IMG/VR virus record: IMGVR_UViG_3300027985_000227
Span: 1 to 64,000 of that record
Source: a virus
DNA: 64,000 bases
Direction: 5' to 3' (one strand)
In this document: positions 56,893 through 64,000 of the stretch, piece after piece
Numbering within the stretch: the first letter of the stretch is position 1
Layout of the letters: every line of letters begins with the position of its first letter
Translations under genes and position numbers: made by a program
The notes under the pieces: model-generated
The model's database searches: none
The model's input: the letters and a program-made list of their open reading frames with translations, nothing else
Told to the model about the DNA's origin: nothing

Positions 56893-57606
56893 TTACTGTT
56901 GCTTGCGCTGATCCAGACCGGCCTGCAGTTTCTGCATGGATGTCATCTTGCTCGGATCGAGGTTACCACTTGGATTTCTACCACCACCGGATCCGCCGCC
57001 TACCGATGGTTCGAACAGATGTGGTGCAGTCTTTATCAAGCCTTTCACCCATTCTCCAGGAGATAAAGGGGATGTACCGTCCTTTCCATACACCATGTTA
57101 CCGTTGCTATCTTGAGGTGTGAGAACGCCGTCTACAACCTTGAACACAGACTTAGCTCGAAGAAGTACGTCGTCCACAGCAGAAGCCAGAACCTTCTCAT
57201 TAGAAGCTTCACGACGAACAGCCGAATCCACCAGCAGAGATTCGAGTTGACGATTGAGTTTGTTGTTAGCCTCAGTCATGGTCTGTTTTTCTGTGTTGAA
57301 GTCGTTCTGCATTGTCTTCACACGCTCCAACACCATGTCATTGACCTCATCCATGGAGACCATCTTCTTGCCTTCAAACTCTTGCTGCTTCTTAAGCAGT
57401 TCTTGGTACTTGACAGGATCGACGTCCTTGAACTTTTCCATCTCTTTCATCAGATTGACATTAGTATTACGAAATTCGTCCAACTTGGACTTGGCTACAG
57501 CGCCGTCAACTTCCAGGTAAAATTTCTTGTCTTGACCTTGAGAATATAGCTTAGCTGTACCTTCGTCCAGACCTTCCAGGGTATCTAACATGAATTTAAG
57601 AGCCAT
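56893..57606 (-). CDS. Capsid scaffold protein
   Basis: A 237-residue protein; ATG 57606 follows GGAG by six bases. Residues 25-130 form a long charged coiled coil (NLMKEMEKFKDVDPVKYQEL), then a Gly-rich linker (GGGSGGGRNPSG) and a basic C-terminal helix (MTSMQKLQAGLDQRKQQ), the usual capsid-binding end of scaffolds. Confidence 0.75.
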   Translation of the reverse strand: MALKFMLDTLEGLDEGTAKLYSQGQDKKFYLEVDGAVAKSKLDEFRNTNVNLMKEMEKFKDVDPVKYQELLKKQQEFEGKKMVSMDEVNDMVLERVKTMQNDFNTEKQTMTEANNKLNRQLESLLVDSAVRREASNEKVLASAVDDVLLRAKSVFKVVDGVLTPQDSNGNMVYGKDGTSPLSPGEWVKGLIKTAPHLFEPSVGGGSGGGRNPSGNLDPSKMTSMQKLQAGLDQRKQQ

Positions 57607-57618
57607 TGTTATCTCCAA

Positions 57619-58968
57619 TTACGGTGTAGTAGTTCCAGTTGAAGCCGTAGGCGTACCTGGTTTGGGTTCGGTTGACTTAAATGTCTGGAACAATCGTTTA
57701 GTTTCAGGTGTAAGTTCCCCTCGCTCGAGGTTATAAAAGTAGGTCTCTTCATCAATAGCGCCTTCCAAATACGCTTTTGTTAACTCACGCAGCTCCGCAG
57801 CTGATAATTGAGTTGATAAAAAGTCCTTATTCAGTGAAATATTCACAGAATTCTCATCAAGACCTATGTATTTAGCTATGCTTTTATAGATCTTATTGAA
57901 AACATTTTCGAGTGCTACAGCCACACCTGTGAGTGTTGTGGCCTCAGAACTATGACGTAATTTAACTGTCTCAGCAGCCTCAGAGCCTCTTGTAGACGTA
58001 TCCATCAGCCTAGCGCTAAACTGAGCCATATGACTGGTCTTTTCTTTAATAGCGTTTTCTAGTGTGTTCAACCCAGAGCCCAAAAACTCTAGATAATATG
58101 CTTTTGCTTTTTCATTAGGTATGATCCATGCAGTCTGTGATCCGATTTTAAGCACAGAGTCACTAGGAGCACCGGTAACTACTGGAGTAGGTAATGCAGT
58201 AAAATGGCGCCCATGCTCAAGATCAGCACTATTTATATACATACTCAGGTTAATGTCTACTATATCTAGTATGGGCGGTTTTACTGGATCTACACTTATA
58301 CCATTTGGATTGACAATGTAAAATGGAATCTCTGTTAACGGAGAACCTCGTACCAACACAGCATGGGGTGGTGTATACAGAGCAAGCTTATCGTCATATA
58401 CAGACTGATAATATATACCATTTATCAGCTGAAGGTGCCTGTAACGCACAGTTTCTATTTGAGAGAATTGATCACGTGGGTCAGATGTCATGTAGTACTC
58501 ACGTAAGACTACACCTACTAGCACATCATTCTTTACAAACCAATTTAAAATGTTTTCGGTTACGTACGTTGATAAATACGGCTGTCCACCTTCGGCCGGC
58601 CAGTCAATAAGCAGTCCATAGCGTCCAACCATAAGCAATTCATTAGTCGCGTCACGAAATACTTCGTAAAAAGAGTACCTGGAGCCTGTAGCGTCGTCAA
58701 AAAACGGCGTAAGATCGTCCGGTTTATCAATTATAGGCGGTTTACGTGTCATCATGCCTACTAAACCGCTCAAGGATCGTCCTGCGACACTGAAAAACAG
58801 TGCTCGACGTTTATAGGCTATATATTCGATGTCGGTTTGACCTCCAAGCTTTGGAAGGTACTTAATGCTCTTAGATTTTACAGCGTCAGAGCCTTCAACG
58901 ACATCACGACAGCGTGTCCACTGGTCTACACGGGCTTTATACTGAGCATGGCGTGTATCGACAGGCAT
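57619..58968 (-). CDS. Portal protein (DUF4055-type)
   Basis: A 449-residue protein. YIAYKRRALFFSVAGRSLSGLVGMMTRKPP and VGRYGLLIDWPAEGGQPYLSTY are typical of DUF4055 portals. It forms the twelve-fold ring for DNA entry and is placed between large terminase and scaffold. Confidence 0.88.
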   Translation of the reverse strand: MPVDTRHAQYKARVDQWTRCRDVVEGSDAVKSKSIKYLPKLGGQTDIEYIAYKRRALFFSVAGRSLSGLVGMMTRKPPIIDKPDDLTPFFDDATGSRYSFYEVFRDATNELLMVGRYGLLIDWPAEGGQPYLSTYVTENILNWFVKNDVLVGVVLREYYMTSDPRDQFSQIETVRYRHLQLINGIYYQSVYDDKLALYTPPHAVLVRGSPLTEIPFYIVNPNGISVDPVKPPILDIVDINLSMYINSADLEHGRHFTALPTPVVTGAPSDSVLKIGSQTAWIIPNEKAKAYYLEFLGSGLNTLENAIKEKTSHMAQFSARLMDTSTRGSEAAETVKLRHSSEATTLTGVAVALENVFNKIYKSIAKYIGLDENSVNISLNKDFLSTQLSAAELRELTKAYLEGAIDEETYFYNLERGELTPETKRLFQTFKSTEPKPGTPTASTGTTTP

Positions 58969-58969
58969 T

Positions 58970-60376
58970 TTAGAATCCTATAACCTTTGTAACGACGATT
59001 TCTTGATTAGCATCAAGAGATAAATAACGCAAAACGTCATAAATATGGTCGTCTTGCTCAGTATCAACATCTTCCACGTTATCTTCATCCACAACTAAGT
59101 GAGGAATCTGATCTATGGTATTAACGCATGTGTTAAACACGTAAAGACAAGGCTTCTCAGGCATGTCTTTACATGCTTCAGAGATCATTTGGTTAATAAC
59201 AGCTAGCCCATTTACTCGACTACCTGGCTTTTTGTTGCTTTCAGTCCAAAAACAGCTCTCTTGAGACATTAACTCAGCTATAGATGGACCTTGTTCTTTT
59301 GTAAATATCGCATTATCGGCAGGTCCTGGCATTATACCTCGGCCGTTATTAAGCTGCTTATCTATGTTAACGATCTTACGGGCTGTGATTCTAACGTCTT
59401 CTTGTATCCCAGAACCGTACTGATCAGCACCATATAGCTCATTTATCAGTACAAGAGAGCCTTTTGGCATATACAGACGTACGCCAGCACGATCAGTGTA
59501 CTCCTCACCATTACTGATTGCGGCCCAAAGTACGGCGTATGGAGCACTGAACCCATAGTCATAGCCGCGCTTTATTCGCCAAGAGCTAGGGATATCAAAC
59601 GGCTCAATCACGTGACGTTCATACTTCCAATCTCGTATTGCACGATTGTCAGAAATATCCCAATCACCAGACAGCATAGCGTCCACAAGAGCGGCTTTAC
59701 CAAGACCTCTAAGCCTGCTAGCGTATTCTGGATCATTTTTCATCAATACTTTGTTATCATTGAGTCTGGACGGTATGAACTGACGAACCATTCCGCCTTC
59801 GTCTTCGGTTGCTTTATGAATAGACGTACCGTAGTCTACAAAATTGCGTTTAAAGTAGCGATGTGACACGCCACCAGGGTTGGACGCATAGATAATTCTT
59901 GGAAAAAGTGCCCGATATTCAGGCGGCACGTTAAGTGATCCTAGTCGTACGCGAGACCGAAGGAATCGTATCATTTTCTCAGTAAAGTGGGTCGCTTCGT
60001 CTATGAATAGCATAGGTATCTGCGCGCCCTGATAGTTGGTCACATCGTTTTCCCATTGAGCGTGACACAACTGAATACGACTACCGTTCAACCACTCCCA
60101 TACGTAGTCACCTTTATTGTACTTAACTAAACCGTCCTCAACGGCGTCTTTTAGCATCTCAGGGAAGCCACCAGGCGTCCACATGTGGTTCGACATCAGC
60201 TCTTTGAACGTCCGCCGAAATATGTACACATGCAGACCAGGAATTTGCATACAGTACACAATAGAAGCCACACGGATAAGATGTGACTTACCGCCACCAG
60301 CGGCACCGCCGTACAGTATCTCCGTTGCTTCGGTCTGTAAGGCCAAGGCTTGCTTTCTGTATAGTTGTAAATCCAA
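58970..60376 (-). CDS. Terminase large subunit
   Basis: A 468-residue packaging motor. Walker A is GGAAGGGKSHL, Walker B with catalytic Glu is PMLFIDEATHF, and the motor motif III is IIYASNPGG. The nuclease domain starts at RGYDYGFSAPYAVLW (first Asp). It cuts and packages concatemeric DNA with the small subunit encoded upstream. Confidence 0.93.
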   Translation of the reverse strand: MDLQLYRKQALALQTEATEILYGGAAGGGKSHLIRVASIVYCMQIPGLHVYIFRRTFKELMSNHMWTPGGFPEMLKDAVEDGLVKYNKGDYVWEWLNGSRIQLCHAQWENDVTNYQGAQIPMLFIDEATHFTEKMIRFLRSRVRLGSLNVPPEYRALFPRIIYASNPGGVSHRYFKRNFVDYGTSIHKATEDEGGMVRQFIPSRLNDNKVLMKNDPEYASRLRGLGKAALVDAMLSGDWDISDNRAIRDWKYERHVIEPFDIPSSWRIKRGYDYGFSAPYAVLWAAISNGEEYTDRAGVRLYMPKGSLVLINELYGADQYGSGIQEDVRITARKIVNIDKQLNNGRGIMPGPADNAIFTKEQGPSIAELMSQESCFWTESNKKPGSRVNGLAVINQMISEACKDMPEKPCLYVFNTCVNTIDQIPHLVVDEDNVEDVDTEQDDHIYDVLRYLSLDANQEIVVTKVIGF

Positions 60377-60471
60377 TGGTCAGAACCTCTGTAACCACCA
60401 ACAAGCACTGCTTGCTTATAGATCAAGGCCGAGGTGCCGTCGTACTCTGTACTCAGTGCACCAATGCCTTG

Positions 60472-60858
60472 TTATGCTTCGATACTCTTTTCATCCGGTG
60501 TCTCTTCGTCGTTGTCGTCGTCATCTTCCATGATAGTGACTCGCAGGAGACCGAAGTCAGACTTAATGTTGCCCTTCACTTCCACCGACTTGAGTTCAGA
60601 CTCGACGTACTTGACAATTGTCTTGTGACACTCTACACGAAGTTTTGCGTCATGTACGAATTTGTTTTCATCGTCTTTTTCCAACGCAATTTCGGCCATC
60701 GACACTAGCGGATGATAGTTGGGATGCTCTCTTTGAAGCATCTCTAAAATCCGATTTTTGTATGTAGATTCGTCAGACATTGTACGCATCACTTGATTGC
60801 GAATTACTTGGATGTAACTATACAGCATGGGAAACCATTTGTACACCAGGTGTTTCAT
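60472..60858 (-). CDS. Probable terminase small subunit
   Basis: Up to 128 residues from ATG 60858, directly upstream of the large subunit in the transcript. From MSDESTYKNRILEML (60780) onwards it is helical and acidic, with a very acidic C-terminus (EDDDDNDEETPDE), and this may be the real start. The function is inferred from position. Repeat copy 3 lies directly in front. Confidence 0.6.
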   Translation of the reverse strand: MKHLVYKWFPMLYSYIQVIRNQVMRTMSDESTYKNRILEMLQREHPNYHPLVSMAEIALEKDDENKFVHDAKLRVECHKTIVKYVESELKSVEVKGNIKSDFGLLRVTIMEDDDDNDEETPDEKSIEA

Positions 60859-60881
60859 GCTCGAAGTTCTTCTAAAAGTAG

Positions 60882-61003
60882 CTAGAAGTATGTAGCCGGA
60901 TGTATGTCAGAGTAGTTCTGGACTATCTGGTAGCTATCAAAAGAATAATTAATATGTAGCTACGGGCTGCTACTTGATAATAAATTGGAGCGCTCTGAGT
61001 AGT
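60882..61003 (-). repeat. 125-bp cruciform repeat, copy 3 (inverted)
   Basis: The minus strand reads GAGCGCTC.., GTAGCAGCCCGTAGCTACAT, and then CTCTGACATACATCCGG and TACATACTTCT, matching copies 1 and 2. It is more diverged in the right outer arm. It ends 24 bases before the start of the terminase small-subunit gene on the same strand. Confidence 0.7.
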
Positions 61004-61029
61004 CCATTAACACATATTACTGAGTAATG

Positions 61030-61103
61030 AGCACTGAATACTGGATACATAGCACCGAATACATAGCACTGAATACATAGCACTGAATACATAACATTGA
61101 ATA
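61030..61103. repeat. 14-bp tandem repeat
   Basis: About four copies of ATACATAGCACTGA with minor changes (CACCGA, ATAACATTGA). Non-coding. It lies between the cruciform repeat and the octamer arrays. Confidence 0.7.
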
Positions 61104-61261
61104 CTACGGCCATCGGCGCTCCAGCTATTCTCCAAATATAACGTTGAGGGTATCTACATACAAAGAAGTAGCCTGATGTAGCTACGTGGCCAATTAGAAA
61201 AGTCTGGAACGAAAAAATGCCGAGCAGGTCTGGGGGGCGCGCCTCTGGGGCAATGGCCCCT

Positions 61262-61630
61262 AATGTGCTAATATACTAATACGCTAATATTCTAATATTC
61301 GTGTATACAAATATTCGCGTATACGAATATTATTATACATCGAGGTCGACATATTCTAATACACTAACATTCTAATATTCGTATGCATCGAGATCGACAT
61401 ATTATAATACACTAATATTCTAATATTCGTATGCATCGAGGCCGACATATTCTAATACACTAATATTCTAATATTCGTATACATCGAGGTCAGCATATTC
61501 TAACACACTAATACACTAATATACATATATACTTATTTACTGATATACGTATATACGGCTTCACTAATATACTAATATACTGGGATCGATATATACTAAT
61601 TCACTAATATTCTAATTTACTAATATACTG
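61262..61630. repeat. AT-rich octamer and 48-bp repeat array
   Basis: Built from octamers of the form NNCTAATA on the plus strand. Within it a 48-bp unit (CATCGAGGTCGACATATTC..) starts at 61338, 61386, 61434 and 61482, an exact 48-bp period over four units. No genes. The same octamer occurs in inverted orientation at 62353-62452. It resembles iterons of a replication or partition site, or a repeated binding site for a phage DNA-binding protein. Confidence 0.8.
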
Positions 61631-61633
61631 AAG

Positions 61634-61663
61634 CAAATAAAAGGGGATCATCGCGATCCCCTT
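61634..61663 (-). terminator. Intrinsic terminator, minus strand
   Basis: On the minus strand AAGGGGATC-gcgat-GATCCCCTT is followed by TTATTT. It ends the transcript of the HTH-like gene at 61683-62012. Confidence 0.8.
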
Positions 61664-61682
61664 ATAAGATTTCCGAATGCTG

Positions 61683-62012
61683 TTATTCGGAGATCTTATG
61701 ATCTTCCGTCACTTCGCGGAAGGTGTAACCATTTCTCGCGGAGTAGATTTGCCCGTAAGAGAGGTTAAGCTCTTCCGCGGCCTTCTTGTGTGACGAATCT
61801 TTGAGGTCACCGAATTTGACCCGGAATGCATCATCTTCGGTCATCTGTCTTTCGGACTTCGGTCCACGGTCTCGCTTGGGGGCCGACTCCATTTCGTTGA
61901 CCCGCTGAATCAGCTCATTGAGCTTTTCGGTAATGCTCGCAAGAGTTTGCTTACCTTCGAGCATGGCGATTTCAGAAGAGGCATTTTTGAGTTCGTTGAT
62001 CAGATCTTTCAT
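61683..62012 (-). CDS. HTH-like DNA-binding protein, paralogue of 62669-63166
   Basis: A 109-residue protein: an N-terminal coiled coil (LASITEKLNELIQRVNEM), a basic linker, then FRVKFGDLKDSSHKKAAEEL and SYGQIYSARNGYTFREVTED, which aligns with FLIRFAFQG and GKVNDIKKGRNFGYITED of the gene at 62669. The shared domain looks like a helix-turn-helix. It lies between the two octamer arrays, which may be its binding sites. It has its own promoter and terminator. Confidence 0.65.
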   Translation of the reverse strand: MKDLINELKNASSEIAMLEGKQTLASITEKLNELIQRVNEMESAPKRDRGPKSERQMTEDDAFRVKFGDLKDSSHKKAAEELNLSYGQIYSARNGYTFREVTEDHKISE

Positions 62013-62062
62013 GATAGTCTCCAGACTTGGGTTGCGAGGCTGTTTATTCAGCTCTCAATTAT

Positions 62063-62091
62063 ATTGTACACTGCGATGGCGATTTGTACAA
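62063..62091 (-). promoter_or_regulatory. Sigma-70 promoter, minus strand
   Basis: TTGTAC (62091-62086), a 17-bp spacer and TACAAT (62068-62063), then TATAATTGAGAG. The stretch TACAATATAATTGAGAG is shared with the promoter at 62293. Confidence 0.7.
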
Positions 62092-62100
62092 TACGGATTT

Positions 62101-62256
62101 TTAATCGATGAGAAAGAGGATTTTATCGGCACTGATGGCGAAAAACTCGACAACATCCTCGAAATCATCGTCGGACATCGTGGGCAATTCGATCTCGTGA
62201 ACCTCGATCTCAGGGATTTCGTCGATCGGCTCTATATTGATATGGGTGACGTTCAT
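62101..62256 (-). CDS. Very acidic 51-residue protein
   Basis: ATG 62256 follows GGAG; the stop is at 62101-62103. Starts MNVTHINIEPIDEIPEIEVH and has a DDDFEDVVEFF stretch. A strongly acidic small protein behind a strong early-type promoter could be a DNA mimic or host-protein inhibitor; that is speculative. Confidence 0.55.
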   Translation of the reverse strand: MNVTHINIEPIDEIPEIEVHEIELPTMSDDDFEDVVEFFAISADKILFLID

Positions 62257-62292
62257 CGTAAATCTCCATTAATTTATTCAACTCTCAATTAT

Positions 62293-62321
62293 ATTGTACC
62301 AAAAATTCATGAAAAGTACAA
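62293..62321 (-). promoter_or_regulatory. Sigma-70 promoter, minus strand
   Basis: TTGTAC (62321-62316), a 17-bp spacer and TACAAT (62298-62293), drives the acidic 51-residue protein gene. Confidence 0.7.
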
Positions 62322-62352
62322 TTCGAGTTTCGTATAGTGCTATAAGATTTAT

Positions 62353-62452
62353 GTATATTAGCATATTAGTATATTAGTATATTAGTATATTAGTATATTA
62401 GTATATTAGCGTATTAGCGTATTAGCGTATTAGCGTATTAGTGTATTAGCGT
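62353..62452. repeat. Octamer tandem array
   Basis: Twelve contiguous octamers: one GTATATTA, one GCATATTA, five GTATATTA, four GCGTATTA, one GTGTATTA, then GCGT. The common core TATTAG is the reverse complement of the CTAATA core at 61262-61630, so the two arrays face each other across two small genes. Confidence 0.85.
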
Positions 62453-62456
62453 TTCC

Positions 62457-62591
62457 TCGCGAGGACCCTCTTGGCCGGGTGCCTGAAGGTACGTGACCTC
62501 GGGTCCCCACCCTCGAGGCTACCGGCGCCCGAAGGTACAACGTTTTCGGGTCCCAGCCCTCGATGCCTTACGTACACAAAGGTTCGACGCA
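62457..62591. other. GC-rich non-coding block with an imperfect repeat
   Basis: Two related halves, each with GAAGGTAC, then TCGGGTCCC and CCCTCGA, lie at about 62485-62515 and 62532-62562. No gene seen. This is the 3' untranslated part of no obvious transcript; it may hold regulatory or structural sites. Confidence 0.4.
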
Positions 62592-62625
62592 ATAAAAACG
62601 GCTCCAACCAGTTCTGATTGGAGCC
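62592..62625 (-). terminator. Intrinsic terminator, minus strand
   Basis: On the minus strand GGCTCCAA, a ten-base loop and TTGGAGCC are followed by GTTTTTATT. It terminates the gene at 62669-63166. Confidence 0.85.
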
Positions 62626-62668
62626 GCGCTGTCGGTCGGCGATGGAGTCGTATCGCTAACCGTCAGAC

Positions 62669-63166
62669 TTAGCTCAGGAGAGCATCGAGGTCTTCGGCCT
62701 CGGCATCGCTGTCCTTGGACTCACCGGTCTCACTGGACTCACCAGCCTCGCCGTCTTCACCGGTGGGCTCGACCTTGGCACCGCCGCGGGGCTTGCGAGC
62801 CGCTTTGCGCGATTCCTCGAGCTGCGCGGCCTCGGCCTCGGTGGCCGGGGTCATCTTGTCGAGTTCGGCCAGCACCTTCGCTTTATCCTCGTCGGACAGT
62901 TTGGTGGCGCGCTCACGGGCCGCATCGATCTGCTCCTTGGTGAACTTGGTGTCTTCGGTGATGTAGCCGAAGTTACGGCCCTTCTTGATGTCGTTCACCT
63001 TGCCCGGAGTGGTGCGGAACATTGCGGCCAGCTCGCCGTCGGTGCCCTGGAAGGCGAAGCGAATCAGGAATACCATCGGAACCGGCATGCGACCACGGAC
63101 GATGTCGATGACGACCTTCTCCTCCTTCTTGGTGTTGGCTGCTGGAGCGGTGTCTTTCTTTGCCAT
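62669..63166 (-). CDS. HTH-like protein with acidic tail, highly expressed type
   Basis: A 165-residue protein; ATG 63166 follows GGAGACTACATC. The domain at residues 30-75 (LAAMFRTTPGKVNDIKKGRN) is related to the gene at 61683. A helical charged middle and an acidic Glu/Ser-rich tail follow. Strong promoter, strong terminator and GC-rich codon use suggest high early expression. Possibly a DNA-binding or host-takeover protein. Confidence 0.65.
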   Translation of the reverse strand: MAKKDTAPAANTKKEEKVVIDIVRGRMPVPMVFLIRFAFQGTDGELAAMFRTTPGKVNDIKKGRNFGYITEDTKFTKEQIDAARERATKLSDEDKAKVLAELDKMTPATEAEAAQLEESRKAARKPRGGAKVEPTGEDGEAGESSETGESKDSDAEAEDLDALLS

Positions 63167-63177
63167 GATGTAGTCTC

Positions 63178-63282
63178 CTAGTCTAAGACATTCATTGCGG
63201 CCCATATTAGGCCAAGGGTTAAAATAAGGATCCACTTTAGTATTGTAAAGAAGACCCTCGCTGCGATGTAGATAGCTTTCAC
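63178..63282 (-). CDS. Possible 34-residue membrane peptide
   Basis: GTG 63282 to TAG 63178-63180, with one long hydrophobic stretch (FFTILKWILILTLGLIW). The start codon lies only a few bases after the predicted transcription start, so it would be nearly leaderless. Kept because it fills the leader between promoter and the next gene; it may not be translated. Confidence 0.35.
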   Translation of the reverse strand: MKAIYIAARVFFTILKWILILTLGLIWAAMNVLD

Positions 63283-63289
63283 ATTGTCT

Positions 63290-63318
63290 ATACTACTATA
63301 AGTAAGTTAGGATGTAAA
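63290..63318 (-). promoter_or_regulatory. Sigma-70 promoter, minus strand
   Basis: TTTACA (63318-63313), a 17-bp spacer and TAGTAT (63295-63290). Drives the gene at 62669-63166. Confidence 0.6.
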
Positions 63319-63342
63319 CCAGGGGGATCAACTTTTTATAAC

Positions 63343-63477
63343 TCAGCCGAACCCACCAGCACCGCCGCCACTGTTGTCGCGGTTTTTGAGAGCCTTGAAA
63401 CCGACATGATGATGATGACTCTTGCCATGATCCACAATCAGCTTGAGGATGAACAGTATTGCCAAGATCTTGAACAT
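63343..63477 (-). CDS. 44-residue membrane-anchored small protein
   Basis: ATG 63477 follows GGAG by seven bases. One hydrophobic helix (FKILAILFILKLIV), then a His cluster and a Gly-rich tail (NSGGGAGGFG). The overlapping longer frame from a TTG has no proper site and is rejected. Function unknown. Confidence 0.5.
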   Translation of the reverse strand: MFKILAILFILKLIVDHGKSHHHHVGFKALKNRDNSGGGAGGFG

Positions 63478-63507
63478 CGTCGGCCTCCAATTTCAACTCT
63501 CAATTAT

Positions 63508-63535
63508 ATTATAGCACGATCTGATTAGATGTAAA
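63508..63535 (-). promoter_or_regulatory. Sigma-70 promoter, minus strand
   Basis: TTTACA (63535-63530), a 16-bp spacer and TATAAT (63513-63508), followed by ATAATTGAGAG as in the other right-end promoters. Confidence 0.7.
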
Positions 63536-63542
63536 CCAGGTG

Positions 63543-63821
63543 CTATAATTCTTTGTATTCGTCCTTTACTCGTTCGTCTCCATTCTCATCGACGAAATCG
63601 ATGTACATTTTGGCTTTTGTGGGAACCACTTCGATGGCACCATCCATGGTAAATACACGATAATCTGCTAGGTCCATCACCAGACGCAAGCCTTCATCAA
63701 GAAATTTGATGGCAGACCACACGCTCTGATAATGACGTCCTTTGTGGTAGAATGTCATGCCCATATCGAGCTCGTCCAAACGTACGAGCGCCATTTCATT
63801 GGGAATGTAGACTTTCGTCAT
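63543..63821 (-). CDS. Small beta-rich protein
   Basis: A 92-residue protein; GAGG upstream of ATG 63821. MALVRLDELDMGMTFYHKGRHYQSVW and a second half of beta strands. No family recognised. It belongs to the minus-strand early block. Confidence 0.55.
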   Translation of the reverse strand: MTKVYIPNEMALVRLDELDMGMTFYHKGRHYQSVWSAIKFLDEGLRLVMDLADYRVFTMDGAIEVVPTKAKMYIDFVDENGDERVKDEYKEL

Positions 63822-63832
63822 CGTCTTGACCT

Positions 63833-64000
63833 CTAATCGGTTTCTTTCAGGTCAGGAAGATACTTCCGCTGGAACGCATCGACTGGGTATCCAGTCACGC
63901 CACCCATGGAAAACATAAACCGCAACTGCGCCATTGACGTGAGGTTGTGGTCGTTCTTGGCGCTTTCTACCACGCTATTGAACCACTTGTCGCCCATGTA
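63833..64000 (-). CDS. Partial protein cut by the window end
   Basis: The C-terminal 55 residues of a protein (ending FQRKYLPDLKETD) are visible; the frame is open to the window edge. An ATG at 63997 could be the start but no ribosome binding site can be seen. No family recognised. Confidence 0.45.
   Translation of the reverse strand, partial: YMGDKWFNSVVESAKNDHNLTSMAQLRFMFSMGGVTGYPVDAFQRKYLPDLKETD

Noticed and set aside
61262-61630. CRISPR array
   Set aside because: The 48-bp units repeat throughout with no unique spacers, the repeats are AT-rich octamers, and no cas genes are present apart from a replication-type Cas4-like nuclease elsewhere.
63296-63496. 66-codon minus-strand frame from TTG
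   Set aside because: The overlapping frame from ATG 63477 has a proper GGAG site and a sensible membrane helix; the TTG frame has neither.
1-64000. Integrase, attachment site or lysogeny repressor
   Set aside because: No tyrosine or serine recombinase and no CI-type repressor was found; the single small HTH protein at 17705 lacks lysogeny neighbours.

Overview
This window is a stretch of the genome of a tailed double-stranded DNA phage with a siphovirus-type, long non-contractile tail. It holds a large terminase, a DUF4055-type portal, an HK97-fold capsid protein, a tail tube, a frameshifted tail assembly chaperone and a lambda-H-like tape measure. No integrase, repressor or excision module was seen, so a lytic lifestyle is inferred. 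A lipoprotein, a peptidase M15-type endolysin, a Sec signal peptide and E. coli-like sigma-70 promoters point to a Gram-negative host. The sequence does not identify the host further. Most of the window is AT-rich, with GC-rich islands at the capsid gene, at about 53.2-55.0 kb and at about 62.5-63.2 kb.

Layout. (1) 0.4-6.8 kb, plus strand: many very short, overlapping, mostly unrecognised genes (several zinc-binding, several small membrane proteins), with recurring promoter cassettes. (2) 6.8-10.4 kb: an RNA-rich locus. It has an oversized tRNA-like gene, a long-stem hairpin, tRNA-Pro, two further structured RNAs and a YrlA-like (bacterial Y RNA) tRNA mimic, arranged around a 597-residue protein of unknown family. 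(3) 10.4-17.4 kb: a probable nucleotide and counter-defence set with Nudix hydrolase, NADAR, papain-like peptidase fold, RlaP-type nucleotidyltransferase, small alarmone hydrolase, deoxyribosyltransferase-like protein and HNH protein. (4) 17.4-20.3 kb: tRNA-Met/Ile(CAT), tRNA-Leu(TAA), an HTH regulator, one lone minus-strand gene and a promoter-driven structured ncRNA. (5) 20.3-29 kb: replication and recombination (prim-pol/helicase, family A DNA polymerase, Cas4-like nuclease, VRR-NUC nuclease, UDG-fold protein, SNF2-like helicase, probable ssDNA-binding protein). (6) 29-34 kb: carbamoyltransferase, NTP pyrophosphatase, P-loop kinase, a thymidylate-synthase homologue with the Asp signature of dCMP hydroxymethylases, ThyX and dCMP deaminase. 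Together these look like a complete route to a carbamoylated hydroxymethyl-pyrimidine in phage DNA. A DNA ligase closes the plus-strand block.

(7) 35.5-60.9 kb, minus strand: the late genes, read as small and large terminase, portal, scaffold, then an inserted lysis and accessory block (endolysin, holin-like, lipoprotein, GC-rich accessory genes, a protein with twenty 22-residue repeats), capsid, head-tail connectors, tail tube, chaperone, tape measure and tail tip. (8) 60.9-64 kb, minus strand: long octamer and 48-bp repeat arrays, two related HTH-like proteins and very small genes behind strong sigma-70 promoters, probably an early host-takeover and origin-like region. The last gene runs off the window.

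The two most striking systems are the predicted cytosine hypermodification pathway (29.0-33.9 kb) and the RNA locus with the YrlA-like tRNA mimic (6.8-10.4 kb). A 125-bp cruciform-forming repeat stands directly upstream of three separate genes in matching orientation.
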